Under the pieces are notes generated by a model. That model did no database searches, was not told the origin of the DNA, and saw only the letters and a list, made by a program, of their open reading frames with translations. From Anaerolineales bacterium (GTDB lineage: Bacteria; Chloroflexota; Anaerolineae; Anaerolineales; Villigracilaceae): DNA of 64,000 nucleotides. Positions 51,995 to 60,866 of this stretch are shown here, one piece after another (the stretch's first letter is position 1; each line of letters opens with the position of its first letter). The position numbers were made by a program, and so were the translations under genes. The stretch lies in contig JACKAV010000002.1 of assembly GCA_020634895.1 (NCBI GenBank), positions 248,001 to 312,000 on the forward strand, given 5' to 3'.

Positions 51995-52924
51995 TCAGGG
52001 GTTCAACATCACTTCCGCCGTGTACACGTAAACAAGTTTTCCAAGCTCCGGGTCACTGACGCTTAAGAGGGAGTTTTCCTGTCGGAAGGTTAGGCGTGCA
52101 AGAGTCGGTTCGCTGACCTTATAAGGCAAGACCGTTTCGAACGGCTGCGTATCGCTTCCGCTCATGTTCAAGATGCGGGTGGAGATCGGTTTCCCATCCA
52201 CATTCAACAATTCGATGACAACGGGCTGGTCGTTGAAGGGCCATATCCGTCCTTTGAGGGCAACTTCGCCTGCGTAATAATCCGCTTTTTCTTTGAAGCC
52301 GTCCATTGCCACGCGTTCGTAGATGAAATTCCCGGGCGGGTTGATCTGATTCGTCCCAACCGAATAGAGCAGGATCGGCATGGTATTCAATGCCTGGATC
52401 CTGCCGTGGTCGTCCCTGGTGCTGACGCGGATATATCCCGCCTCAGACACCGCGCGGATTTCGTAATGGAACTCAAAGCGTTGAAAAATCCCGAGCGGAT
52501 TCCGCTCCAGCTTTTGGATGATGCGCTGAAGGACGCGTCCGTCTTCGCCCAACAGGTCGACTTGAATTCGGTCGCTTTCACCGGCTGCGATGATGGCTTG
52601 CATATTGAAAGGCGATGTCACGCTGGACATCGGTCCCGGCGAAAGATAACGGATCTGGGCAAAGTCTGTGAACCCTGCCGCAAGCGTGGGTGTTGCGCTG
52701 GGAACCTCCGGCACGGAAACAATCGGCAGCGACGTACTTGTCGCAACCGGCAGTTCAGGTGTTGCAGAAAGCGCCGCCGCCGTGGCAAAAGCAGCCTGCC
52801 CTGTCATGACAACGACAGTAGGCAGGTAGTCTGGCGGGAAAGGCGTCGGGGGGGGCACTGTTTGGGATGTGCAAGCAGTTAGAAGTCCAAGAAGGGAGGC
52901 GAAGGCAATAAGTCGAAGTCTCAT
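51995..52924 (-). CDS. Lipoprotein with Pro-rich linker and two β-sandwich domains
   Basis: 309 residues from the ATG at 52924. The signal peptide ends with the lipobox LLTAC (Cys18). The next 70 residues are rich in Pro, Thr and Ala (TPFPPDYLPTVV..). Two β-rich regions follow: FAQIRYLSPGPMSSVTSPF... and a second starting around KADYYAGEVALKGRIWP. The first resembles Gmad2/immunoglobulin-like repeats. The protein should be attached to the outside of the membrane. It is downstream of the M32 carboxypeptidase gene, with a hairpin between. Function unknown. Confidence 0.8.
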   Translation of the reverse strand: MRLRLIAFASLLGLLTACTSQTVPPPTPFPPDYLPTVVVMTGQAAFATAAALSATPELPVATSTSLPIVSVPEVPSATPTLAAGFTDFAQIRYLSPGPMSSVTSPFNMQAIIAAGESDRIQVDLLGEDGRVLQRIIQKLERNPLGIFQRFEFHYEIRAVSEAGYIRVSTRDDHGRIQALNTMPILLYSVGTNQINPPGNFIYERVAMDGFKEKADYYAGEVALKGRIWPFNDQPVVIELLNVDGKPISTRILNMSGSDTQPFETVLPYKVSEPTLARLTFRQENSLLSVSDPELGKLVYVYTAEVMLNP

Positions 52925-52936
52925 ATCTATAATAGA

Positions 52937-52962
52937 AGAGACGCCCTGTGGAGGGCGTCTCT
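52937..52962 (-). terminator. Hairpin after the M32 carboxypeptidase gene
   Basis: AGAGACGCCCT and AGGGCGTCTCT form an 11-base stem over a four-base loop. The T tract is weak, and the hairpin also lies just before the lipoprotein gene. Confidence 0.65.
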
Positions 52963-52977
52963 TGATCCAAGTCAAAA

Positions 52978-54474
52978 TTACAGCCCGTAGATCTCGCTGT
53001 ATTTCTTTGTCAAATATCGGACGTAGGCGGCAGAGTCAATGTCTTCACCAGTGACTTTGCGGACAATGTCACGCGGGTCGTATTTATGACCGTATACATG
53101 AATGTTCGCGCGCAGCCATTCGCGCAATTCCCCAAATTGACCCTTGCGGATCTGCTCATCGAGGTCTTTGATCTCTTTATTGATCTTCTCCCACAACTGT
53201 GCGGAGATGATATTGCCGAGCGCGTACGTGGAGAAGTACCCGATGGAACCGTACGACCAGTGAATATCCTGCAAGACACCCTGAGCATCATTAGGTGGAA
53301 CCACGCCGAGATAATCTTCCATCTTTGCGTTCCAGATGTCGGGCAGGTCTTTGATCTCGATGCTGCCATCCACCATGCCGATCTCGATCTCGAGGCGCAG
53401 CATGATATGCATGTTATAGGTGGCTTCGTCAGCGTTGACGCGGATGAACGAAGGCTCGACCTTGTTGATGGCTTTGTAGAAAGCCTTGAGTCCAACGCCG
53501 TCCAGCTGCGAAGAGAAAGTCTTTTTCAGGTCGGGATAGAAATGCTCCCAGAACGGAAGCGAACGTCCGACGAGGTTTTCCCACATGCGCGACTGCGATT
53601 CATGCACGGCAAGCGACGTGCCGCCCGCAAGCGGAGTCCGTTCGTAGGCGGGGTTGCTGCCCATTTCATACAAGGCGTGACCGCATTCATGCATGGCACT
53701 GAACAATGTGGCAAGCGGCGCGTTCTTCTCAAAGCGGTTCGTGATGCGCACATCGTTGACATTGAACGTCGTCTCGAACGGATGCGGAGCCTTGTCCTGC
53801 CTGCCGCGGTTGAAGTCGTAGCCGAATTTGGTGATGATACTTTCGCCGAATCCCCAAACTTTACCTTCATTGAAAGACTTATGCAGGAAGTCGTCTTTTA
53901 CCTGTTTCGTTTCACTGATGGACTTGATAAGTTCGACCTGTTTGGGTCGCAGATTACCAAAGATCTCCTGCACTTCGGCAGTTGGCAAACCGGGTTCGTA
54001 ATCATCCAGCAGCACATCGTAGGGATGATCCGCGGGCGGGAAGAAGGAAATATACTTCTTCACCAGTTCGACATTCTTCTCAAGGAACGGTCGAAAGATG
54101 GAAAAATCAGACTTGCCTTTCGCCTCCACCCAGGCATCGAGTCCCTGTGTGGCTGCCAGCGCCTGCTCGGCAACAAAGTCGGCGGGCACGCGCTTGGCTT
54201 TGTTGTAATCGCGCGCCGTAACCCGCACCAACGCGCCTTCGTCGGTATCAGGGTCGGGGAATTCCTTTTTCAGGTCTTCGAGCAGGATGCCCATTTCATC
54301 CGAAGTGAATTTCTCCTGCGCGAGTTTTCCGAGCGTGGCAAGCTGCTGTCCGCGCGCCTCGCCGCCAGCGGGAGGCATATTCACCTGCTGATCCCAGCTC
54401 AAAATGGCACCGGCATGCCCAAGATCAGACACTTCGCCAAGGATTTCCTTAAGTTGATCCAATTTTTCAGACAT
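52978..54474 (-). CDS. M32 family metallocarboxypeptidase (Taq carboxypeptidase-like)
   Basis: 498 residues from the ATG at 54474; GGAG lies nine bases ahead of it, while an upstream ATG (54501) has none. The zinc site is HECGH in LFSAMHECGHALYEMG, with the third ligand Glu in 'GGTSLAVHESQSRMWENLVGRS'. The N-terminal 'AILSWDQQVNMPPAGGEARGQQLATL' is the M32 mark. It removes C-terminal residues from peptides in the cytoplasm. There is no signal peptide. Confidence 0.95.
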   Translation of the reverse strand: MSEKLDQLKEILGEVSDLGHAGAILSWDQQVNMPPAGGEARGQQLATLGKLAQEKFTSDEMGILLEDLKKEFPDPDTDEGALVRVTARDYNKAKRVPADFVAEQALAATQGLDAWVEAKGKSDFSIFRPFLEKNVELVKKYISFFPPADHPYDVLLDDYEPGLPTAEVQEIFGNLRPKQVELIKSISETKQVKDDFLHKSFNEGKVWGFGESIITKFGYDFNRGRQDKAPHPFETTFNVNDVRITNRFEKNAPLATLFSAMHECGHALYEMGSNPAYERTPLAGGTSLAVHESQSRMWENLVGRSLPFWEHFYPDLKKTFSSQLDGVGLKAFYKAINKVEPSFIRVNADEATYNMHIMLRLEIEIGMVDGSIEIKDLPDIWNAKMEDYLGVVPPNDAQGVLQDIHWSYGSIGYFSTYALGNIISAQLWEKINKEIKDLDEQIRKGQFGELREWLRANIHVYGHKYDPRDIVRKVTGEDIDSAAYVRYLTKKYSEIYGL

Positions 54475-54599
54475 AAACAGTTCTCCTGTTTCATTTGACA
54501 TGAGACGCCTCATACCTGACCAGGGCTTGATTCTGCTCCCCGAACATTTTCTCCCGCTGTAAGCGGCGTCGTTACTATGCTGATTTTATCACTGACCCA

Positions 54600-55310
54600 T
54601 TACGGGCAATTATGGTGATTCTCGAGGGCGTCGACCGTAATGTAGATCGTCTGTCCTTCGCGGATGTCCACCGTCTGGTAGACAGGTTCACCCGGAACAA
54701 AGAGATCCTGGATTTGATAAACACCAGGGTCTATCTGTACTTCGTTCAGATAAAGGTTGTTCGTGTATAGGTTGTAGAGATAAAGCTCGTTCGGGAGCAC
54801 CAACAGGTCATGCTCAGTGCAGTTCTTGATGTAAGACGGCTCGGGCCATTCGTCGAACGTGAAGGCGGGGATTTGTGAAAGGTCACCGTCAAGGTGGTGA
54901 AATGGCGTCAAGAGAGAGACCCAACCAGTCCTTCCATCGCCGTCCGGGATGTTTACCTGAACCCATTTTGAAAGCTGATCCTGACCGATCACTTCGGCGC
55001 TCATTCCCTTCATTAATACGCCGATGCGGTCATAGCGGGTTCCCGGTCCGCGGCGGATGTAGAGATTGCCTTTTGCGGCAGTCACGTAGACTGAAGGCTT
55101 CGGCGTAGGCGGAATCTCCGTGGCGGTGGGAACAAGCGTCGGCGAAGGGAGAGGCGTGAACGTATCCACAGCAAGCGTGAACGTCGGCACAGGAGAGGAA
55201 TCCGCTGGCTGGTTCGCCGTCGAAGTCCCTCCCCTGTTTCGTGTCGCGACACAGCCCAAAGTAAACCCCACGATCAACAGGGCAAATAGAACAGTTCTAT
55301 TTCTTCGCAT
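54600..55310 (-). CDS. SH3-domain lipoprotein
   Basis: 236 residues. An N-terminal hydrophobic segment ends at Cys20 (FTLGC, lipobox-like). A Thr/Pro linker (TFTLAVDTFTPLPSPTLVPTATEIPPTPKP) is followed by a bacterial SH3 domain (LYIRRGPGTRYDRIGVLMKGMSAEVIGQDQLSKWVQV...GRTGWVS). The C-terminal region (about 165-236) is a β-rich domain with Cys at 168 and 235. It starts two bases after the stop of the MacB-like permease gene, so it may be a partner of that exporter, though the function is unknown. Confidence 0.82.
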   Translation of the reverse strand: MRRNRTVLFALLIVGFTLGCVATRNRGGTSTANQPADSSPVPTFTLAVDTFTPLPSPTLVPTATEIPPTPKPSVYVTAAKGNLYIRRGPGTRYDRIGVLMKGMSAEVIGQDQLSKWVQVNIPDGDGRTGWVSLLTPFHHLDGDLSQIPAFTFDEWPEPSYIKNCTEHDLLVLPNELYLYNLYTNNLYLNEVQIDPGVYQIQDLFVPGEPVYQTVDIREGQTIYITVDALENHHNCP

Positions 55311-55311
55311 G

Positions 55312-56568
55312 TTATTCGTACCGTAAGGCTTCTACAGGCTCAAGATTCGCAGCGCGGCTGGCGGGATAAATACCAAAGAAAAGACCGATGATCGCGGAGA
55401 AACCCGTCGAGAGCAAAATGGCGTTCATCCCGATGATGGGCACAAAGGTATTGCCGGTAGCTGTGGCGACCTGCTCAACGATGCGGGCGATCAGCCACCC
55501 AAAGAGAATCCCAATGACACCGCCGATCAGACTCAACAACGATGACTCGGTCAGGAATTGCAAGAGGATGTCGCGTTTGCGTGCGCCCAAGGCTTTACGC
55601 AAACCGATCTCTTTGGTGCGTTCCGTGACGGAGACAAGCATGATGTTCATAATGCCGATACCGCCGACGAGCAAAGAGATGCCCGCAATGCCGCCGAGGA
55701 AAATGGTCAGCACACCGGTGATGGATTCAAAAATACTGAGGAAGTCCTGCTGAGTAAAGACCGTGAAATCGTCGATGCCGATCGGCGTGCGGTGTCGCTG
55801 ACGGATAATGCTGGAAATTTCCTCCACCGCCTGCGGAACCGTTTCCGCGGAGACGGCTTGGACGTAGATCACATCCACTTGATCGCGGGCGCTGCGTTTG
55901 ATAAGGCGAGCCTGTGCGGTTGTAAATGGGATGTAGGCACTGTTGTCTTCACTGCCGAATGCGCCGCCGCCGCGAGCAACCAGAACACCGATCACGCGGA
56001 AGGGCTGCCCTTCGATGCGGATCGTCTCGCCCACAACGCCATCGGGATGACCGAATAATGAAGTTGCCAATTCGGGTCCAAGTACAGCAACGGACATGCG
56101 TCCGAGAAGCTGCTCTTCATTGATAAATTCCCCTTCGGCAATCTCAAGGTTACGGACGGTCGCATAATCCGGGGTTACGCCTGAAATGCTGGCGTTCGCA
56201 TTCTCGCCGGTAAAGGTGAACATTCCGTTGCCTTCGACAGTCGGCGCAACACGCTCAATGGACGGTGCGGCAAACGGATCGGCGAGTGCTTCCGCGTCAC
56301 CCATCGTCAGCGGACGGTCATTGTTGCCGCTTCTTCCGCTGCCGGGTCCGCCGGGAGGTCCATCGGGCGATCCGCTAAAGACAAATAATAGATTGGTACC
56401 AATGCTCGAAATCGAGCCGGTGATCGACGCCTGCGCGCCGTTCCCAACCGCAAGCATGGCAATGACCGCAGCAACGCCAATGACGATGCCCAATACGGTC
56501 AAACCGGAACGCATTTTGTTGCCGTTCAAACTTTCAAGGGCTTCCAAAATTGCCTGCGCAAAACTCAT
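55312..56568 (-). CDS. MacB/FtsX-type ABC transporter permease
   Basis: 418 residues. Helix 1 is at about 17-45 (MRSGLTVLGIVIGVAAVIAML). A large extracytoplasmic MacB core (50-285) contains a Gly/Pro-rich loop (FSGSPDGPPGGPGSGRSG). Three helices form the C-terminal FtsX domain (GIGIMNIMLVSVTERTKEIGLRKALGARKRDILLQFLTESSLLSLIGG). It pairs with the ATPase gene (4-base overlap) and the adaptor. It likely exports or extracts lipids, peptides or antibiotics using mechanical force. Confidence 0.92.
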   Translation of the reverse strand: MSFAQAILEALESLNGNKMRSGLTVLGIVIGVAAVIAMLAVGNGAQASITGSISSIGTNLLFVFSGSPDGPPGGPGSGRSGNNDRPLTMGDAEALADPFAAPSIERVAPTVEGNGMFTFTGENANASISGVTPDYATVRNLEIAEGEFINEEQLLGRMSVAVLGPELATSLFGHPDGVVGETIRIEGQPFRVIGVLVARGGGAFGSEDNSAYIPFTTAQARLIKRSARDQVDVIYVQAVSAETVPQAVEEISSIIRQRHRTPIGIDDFTVFTQQDFLSIFESITGVLTIFLGGIAGISLLVGGIGIMNIMLVSVTERTKEIGLRKALGARKRDILLQFLTESSLLSLIGGVIGILFGWLIARIVEQVATATGNTFVPIIGMNAILLSTGFSAIIGLFFGIYPASRAANLEPVEALRYE

Positions 56569-57263
56569 TTCGCCCCTCCCGTTCTGTCCTCAATACTGTC
56601 CAACTCGCCGTCCTTCAAGCGGATGATGCGCTGGGTCTGCTCTGCGATCCTGGGGTCGTGCGTCACAATGACGAGTGTGGTACCGAGGTCTTTGTTCAAA
56701 TTAAGGAGCAGGGTCATAATCTCCTTGCCCACTTTGGAGTCAAGGTTACCGGTCGGCTCATCCGCCATGATAATGGCGGGATTGTTGACCAAAGCCCGCG
56801 CCACAGCCACACGCTGCTGCTGTCCGCCGGAAAGTTCATAGGGACGGTGATTCATACGGTCACCCAAGCCAACCGCTTCGAGCGCGGACTGAGCGCGTTT
56901 GCGTCGTCCTTCAGTGATCCCCGCATAACGCAGCGGAAGTTCCACATTTCCAACCGCGGTAAGCCGCGACAGCAAATTAAAGCTTTGGAAAACAAAACCG
57001 ATCTTGCGGTTGCGGACGCTCGCCAACTGGTCGTCGTCCATCTGGGCAACCGACTCGCCATCCAAAATATATTCACCGGATGTCGGACGGTCGAGACAGC
57101 CGAGCGTGTTCATCATGGTCGATTTGCCCGAGCCGGAAGGTCCCATAATGGCAACGATCTCGCCGCGGCGCACGGTGAACGAAACACCTCGCAGCGCCTT
57201 CACTTCGATCTCGCCCATGATGTAGGTCTTTTTCAGGTCGCGCGCTTCGATGACCCAATCCAT
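56565..57263 (-). CDS. MacB/LolD-type ABC transporter ATPase
   Basis: 232 residues from the ATG at 57263 (GGAGG upstream). Walker A is MGPSGSGKSTMM, the Q loop is FVFQSFNL, the signature is LSGGQQQRVAVARALV, Walker B is IIMADEPTGNLD, and the H loop is VTHD. This is the typical LolD/MacB-N type. It is encoded two bases after the adaptor gene and overlaps the permease gene by four bases. Confidence 0.95.
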   Translation of the reverse strand: MDWVIEARDLKKTYIMGEIEVKALRGVSFTVRRGEIVAIMGPSGSGKSTMMNTLGCLDRPTSGEYILDGESVAQMDDDQLASVRNRKIGFVFQSFNLLSRLTAVGNVELPLRYAGITEGRRKRAQSALEAVGLGDRMNHRPYELSGGQQQRVAVARALVNNPAIIMADEPTGNLDSKVGKEIMTLLLNLNKDLGTTLVIVTHDPRIAEQTQRIIRLKDGELDSIEDRTGGAK

Positions 57264-57264
57264 A

Positions 57265-58530
57265 CTAACCTCCACCGAAGGGTCCCCCGTTGAAGGTTGG
57301 CGGATTGAGGATGATCGAATCACCTTCCTGCAAGTCACCGCTTTCGAGCACGCTCATGGTATCGGACGATGCGCCCAGGGTGATGGTTATGGGTGTGGGG
57401 ATGCCATTCTTGAGAATGTAAACGACGCGGTCGCCATTCAGCAAACGGACAGCGCGGTTCGGGACCAGCAACGCATCCTGTACTTCTTCGACAACGACAT
57501 TGACCGCGGCGGTCATGCCTGGCTTGACCTGTTCATCCGCGTCGGTCAATTCCACGGTGACGTTGAAGCTCACCACGCCTTGAATCGTGTCGCCCGCCTG
57601 CCCCACTTCCACGACCTTGCCGTTGTAGGTCTGACCCAAAATGGCATCAAATGAAAGTGTCGCTTTTTGACCGACCTGCACCCTGTTGATGTCTACTTCG
57701 GAAACTTGAACATCCACAAGCAGACTCGAGAGATCGTCAACGCGGAAACCTGCCGTGCCGGGCGAAACCTGATCGCCGACAATGGCAGAAGCCTGTGTGA
57801 CAGTTCCATCGAACGGCGCGATCAACTTTGCCAAATTCAGGGTGGCTTCCGCCGCGGCAACGCGCGAACGCGCTGCTGTCACATCGTCAGAATCCGGTCC
57901 CTGCAAGAGGCGGTCATAGGCACGGCGCGCATCTTCCAACTTGGATTCGGCGAGGGCTAGGTCGCGGTCCGCATCGGAAATGGTCTTTTCGCTGGCATAT
58001 CCCTTGTATTCTTTGGACTTAAGGTTGCCAAACTGGTCGTAATAGACTTCCTTAATATCGATCTTTCCGTTGAGTTCAAGCCGCCAGTTATAGGCTTTTT
58101 GATAGTTCTTTTCGGCAGTGTCAACCGCCTTTTGCGCTTCGAGCAAAGCCGTATCAGACTGCAACAGGTCATCCAATGCTTTCTGCGCATTGACCAGGTC
58201 GGCTTCTGCGAGGATGATGCTCTGGCTGAGAGACGCTTTATCGAGGCTGGACAAGACAGAGCCGCGTGTGACGCGGTCGCCGATCTCGGCGCTCACATCC
58301 CCGATGATGCCGCTGGTTTGCCAGGTCAGCACGGCTGTCTGCCGCGCTCGGACGCTTCCTGTGGCGCCGACAGAGGCAGCCAGATTCCCCCGCCCCAATG
58401 GAACAGTCTGAAATGTGGTTTGCTCTTTGGGACGCGAGATGATGGAACCGGCGATGATAAGGATGATCACAACGACGACGCCGATGATGATCCATGTTCG
58501 CCGGGAGATCCTTGAGAAAAATTGACGCAT
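57265..58530 (-). CDS. MacA/HlyD-like periplasmic adaptor protein
   Basis: 421 residues. An N-terminal anchor helix (WIIIGVVVVIILIIAGSII) is followed by the split lipoyl/biotinyl domain (GRGNLAASVGATGSVRARQT ... AKLIAPFDGTVTQASAIVGDQVSPG), a helical hairpin (about 120-230) and a β-barrel region, then the membrane-proximal domain. The helical hairpin has an insertion around 'WRLELNGKIDIKEVYYDQFG'. MacA normally contacts TolC across an outer membrane; no TolC gene is seen here, as expected for a single-membrane organism. Confidence 0.92.
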   Translation of the reverse strand: MRQFFSRISRRTWIIIGVVVVIILIIAGSIISRPKEQTTFQTVPLGRGNLAASVGATGSVRARQTAVLTWQTSGIIGDVSAEIGDRVTRGSVLSSLDKASLSQSIILAEADLVNAQKALDDLLQSDTALLEAQKAVDTAEKNYQKAYNWRLELNGKIDIKEVYYDQFGNLKSKEYKGYASEKTISDADRDLALAESKLEDARRAYDRLLQGPDSDDVTAARSRVAAAEATLNLAKLIAPFDGTVTQASAIVGDQVSPGTAGFRVDDLSSLLVDVQVSEVDINRVQVGQKATLSFDAILGQTYNGKVVEVGQAGDTIQGVVSFNVTVELTDADEQVKPGMTAAVNVVVEEVQDALLVPNRAVRLLNGDRVVYILKNGIPTPITITLGASSDTMSVLESGDLQEGDSIILNPPTFNGGPFGGG

Positions 58531-58815
58531 TTTTGAAATCCTCCGACAGGATTAAGTACCCTTTCAATGATTTTTTCTTACATGTGTATATCACAATTCC
58601 CACAAAACGATGTGGATAAATTGTGCAGGATGTAACAAATGGATTTTAATTCATATGGCGATTTAATGCCCAAAAAATCATGGAAAATCAATGGTCAGAT
58701 AAATCGTGACGATTGTCTTTGGGATTTGTGACATTTACGTCTATGTCTATCCAATTTCATTGGTTATCATCCGATAAATCCCTTTATTCGTTAGGAAGAT
58801 TTTTTTGGAGGCATA

Positions 58816-60255
58816 ATGCAGGCAGTCCCAAGTGAGTTTTTGGCAATTGACCGCAAGGAACGGGCGAACCGTCCTTTTTTTGATTTAGACCTTCGTCCGG
58901 CAGAAGAGCGTACCTGCGACTTCAATGATGTAGTGATCGAATTCGATCCTGAGCGTGCCATGGTGGAAGCGGCACGCTGTATTCATTGTCCAGACCCCGC
59001 TCCCTGCATGGTCGCATGCCCCACTGCCAACGATATCCCTTCCGCCATGTGGCTGATAGAACAGGGAAAGTTCGTTGAAGCGGCTGCCATTTATCACAAG
59101 ACAAGTTCACTCCCTGAGGTGTGCGGACGGGTTTGTCCGCATGAAGCGCTTTGTCAGGGTTCGTGTGTTTTGAACAAGCATCACCAGCCGGTGTTATGCG
59201 GCGAATTGGAAGCTTTCACCGTCGATTACGAACGCCGCACCATCGGATACGAGATCCCCACCACCACTTCCAGCGGAAAGAAAGTTGCCATCATTGGAGC
59301 AGGTCCCGCCGGGTTGGGATGCGCCGATATCCTGCGTCAGAACGGTCATGAAGTGACCATCTTCGAATCCAAACCCGCTCCGGGCGGGCTGCTGGTGTAC
59401 GGCATTCCCAATTTCAAACTTTCGAAGGATGTTTGGGAAGAAAAGTGGGCAGAGTTCGAACGTGCCGGTGTCAAGTTCGTTCCGAACACTTACATCGGCA
59501 AGGATAAGACCATCGACCAGCTGTTCGCTGAAGGGTTCGAGGCGGTCTTCGTCGGCGTGGGTTCCGAGATCGACGCGAAGATGGAAGACACTCCCGGCAC
59601 CGACCTCCCCGGTGTATACGAAGCTACCGATTTCCTTATCCGCGGAAACATCCCTGTGGAGCAATTACCGGAAAGCATGAAACAGCCGCTCGAGATCGGG
59701 AAGCGCGTTGTGGTTGTCGGCGGCGGCGATACCGCTTCTGACTGCCTCCGCACCGCTCTTCGGCTCGGTGCTGAGGAAGTCACCTGTTTGTACCGTCGTA
59801 CCGAACATGAAATGCCCGGCGGCAAAAAAGACCGCAACATGGCGCGCGAAGAGGGAGCCAAATACCGCTTCCTCACCCAGCCTGTGAAATTCATTGCGGG
59901 TGCAGACGGCAAACTCGCCGCTGTAGAATGCATCGAGATGAAGCTCGGCGAACCGGATGCAAAGGGACGCCGCAAGCCCGTGCCAGTGGAACATTCGAAT
60001 TTCAGCGTGGCAGCGGATACCGCCATTCTGGCGCTCGGCTACTGGCCGGACCCGATCATTGGCAAGACCACTCCAGACCTTGAGACTCATAATTGGGGTT
60101 TGATCGCCGTAAAAGACAAGGCGACGGGCGCGACCAGCCGAGAAGGTGTTTTTAGCGGCGGCGACTGCGCCACGGGTCCAGACCTCGTTGTGACAGCCAT
60201 GGTTGGCGGAAGAAAAGCCGGTCAGGCGATCAACGAATATTTGAAAAGCAAATAA
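58816..60255 (+). CDS. GltD-like NAD(P)H oxidoreductase (glutamate synthase small-subunit type)
   Basis: 479 residues. The N-terminal Fe-S cysteines are CIHCPDPAPCMVACP (55, 58, 64, 68) and CGRVCPHEALCQGSC (103, 107, 113, 117). The FAD site is VAIIGAGPAGLGCA, the NADPH site is VVVVGGGDTASDC, and the C-terminal FAD contact is VFSGGDCATGPDLVVTAM. The order is that of GltD and of NfnL/dihydropyrimidine dehydrogenase N-terminal parts. No gltB or partner subunit lies next to it, so its electron acceptor is unknown. A GGAGG ribosome binding site is present, and a 285-base AT-rich upstream region carries no gene. Confidence 0.9.
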   Translation: MQAVPSEFLAIDRKERANRPFFDLDLRPAEERTCDFNDVVIEFDPERAMVEAARCIHCPDPAPCMVACPTANDIPSAMWLIEQGKFVEAAAIYHKTSSLPEVCGRVCPHEALCQGSCVLNKHHQPVLCGELEAFTVDYERRTIGYEIPTTTSSGKKVAIIGAGPAGLGCADILRQNGHEVTIFESKPAPGGLLVYGIPNFKLSKDVWEEKWAEFERAGVKFVPNTYIGKDKTIDQLFAEGFEAVFVGVGSEIDAKMEDTPGTDLPGVYEATDFLIRGNIPVEQLPESMKQPLEIGKRVVVVGGGDTASDCLRTALRLGAEEVTCLYRRTEHEMPGGKKDRNMAREEGAKYRFLTQPVKFIAGADGKLAAVECIEMKLGEPDAKGRRKPVPVEHSNFSVAADTAILALGYWPDPIIGKTTPDLETHNWGLIAVKDKATGATSREGVFSGGDCATGPDLVVTAMVGGRKAGQAINEYLKSK

Positions 60256-60279
60256 CCTGTTGAGGGCAGCAGGTCGTTA

Positions 60280-60317
60280 GCACGGCAGTGTCACCAGCAC
60301 TGCCGTGCGCTGTTTTT
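60280..60317 (+). terminator. Terminator after the GltD-like gene
   Basis: GCACGGCAGTG and CACTGCCGTGC form an 11-base stem, followed by GCTGTTTTT. Confidence 0.85.
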
Positions 60318-60420
60318 AAGGCACAGAACGAAAAGTCTATTGGCTTACTTTCAAAGTTTATTAATGTGGGCAAGAAAAGCTGTTATAAACAATGATAATA
60401 AAATGGACACATAAAAAGAA

Positions 60421-60765
60421 ATGAAGCCACAAACCATCACTATCTGGCGGGATAGTGTCGCCGCAGGCGACGATGTCTTTGCTCCGCATGAACTGAAAAT
60501 AGAAATAGAAGAGAACGAAACCATAGAAACCACGTTAGGAGAAATTCTGACACGCCATTATCTTGCCGGCATTCAAGGCGGAAAAGCAACATGGATAGTT
60601 GTCGGAAAAACTGCTCTGGCTGTCATTGCCCAACAATGGGAAAAACCACAATATTTGATTGAAAAGACCCTCCGCACCAAAGACGTATTAGACGATAAAA
60701 TGAATGGCATCTGGATTTTAGATATTGGGGGCAGGCGGATCCAGATGAAGTCATCGAGAGCATAA
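60421..60765 (+). CDS. Hypothetical protein, probably frameshifted at its 3' end
   Basis: The open frame gives 114 residues ending GGRRIQMKSSRA. Downstream in another frame good coding continues, from a GGGGG run at about 60728-60732, as QADPDEVIESIKQGKPLPDRYSAKH to a TAA at 60807-60809. A one-base slip in the G run would join them and give about 129 residues. No family recognised; the middle section ('TWIVVGKTALAVIAQQW') is β/α-like and the extended end reads as a charged helix. Confidence 0.55.
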   Translation: MKPQTITIWRDSVAAGDDVFAPHELKIEIEENETIETTLGEILTRHYLAGIQGGKATWIVVGKTALAVIAQQWEKPQYLIEKTLRTKDVLDDKMNGIWILDIGGRRIQMKSSRA

Positions 60766-60866
60766 AACAAGGCAAACCATTGCCAGACAGATATAGCGCA
60801 AAACATTAACAGCCGGGGCACCCTATTCCAACACGTCCCAACCTGTAAATGGGTATAATCCGCCGC

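Noticed and set aside
53086..54498. A 470-codon open frame on the plus strand opposite the M32 carboxypeptidase
   Set aside because: It is a complement of a gene with HECGH and other M32 motifs; the composition is that of antisense reading.
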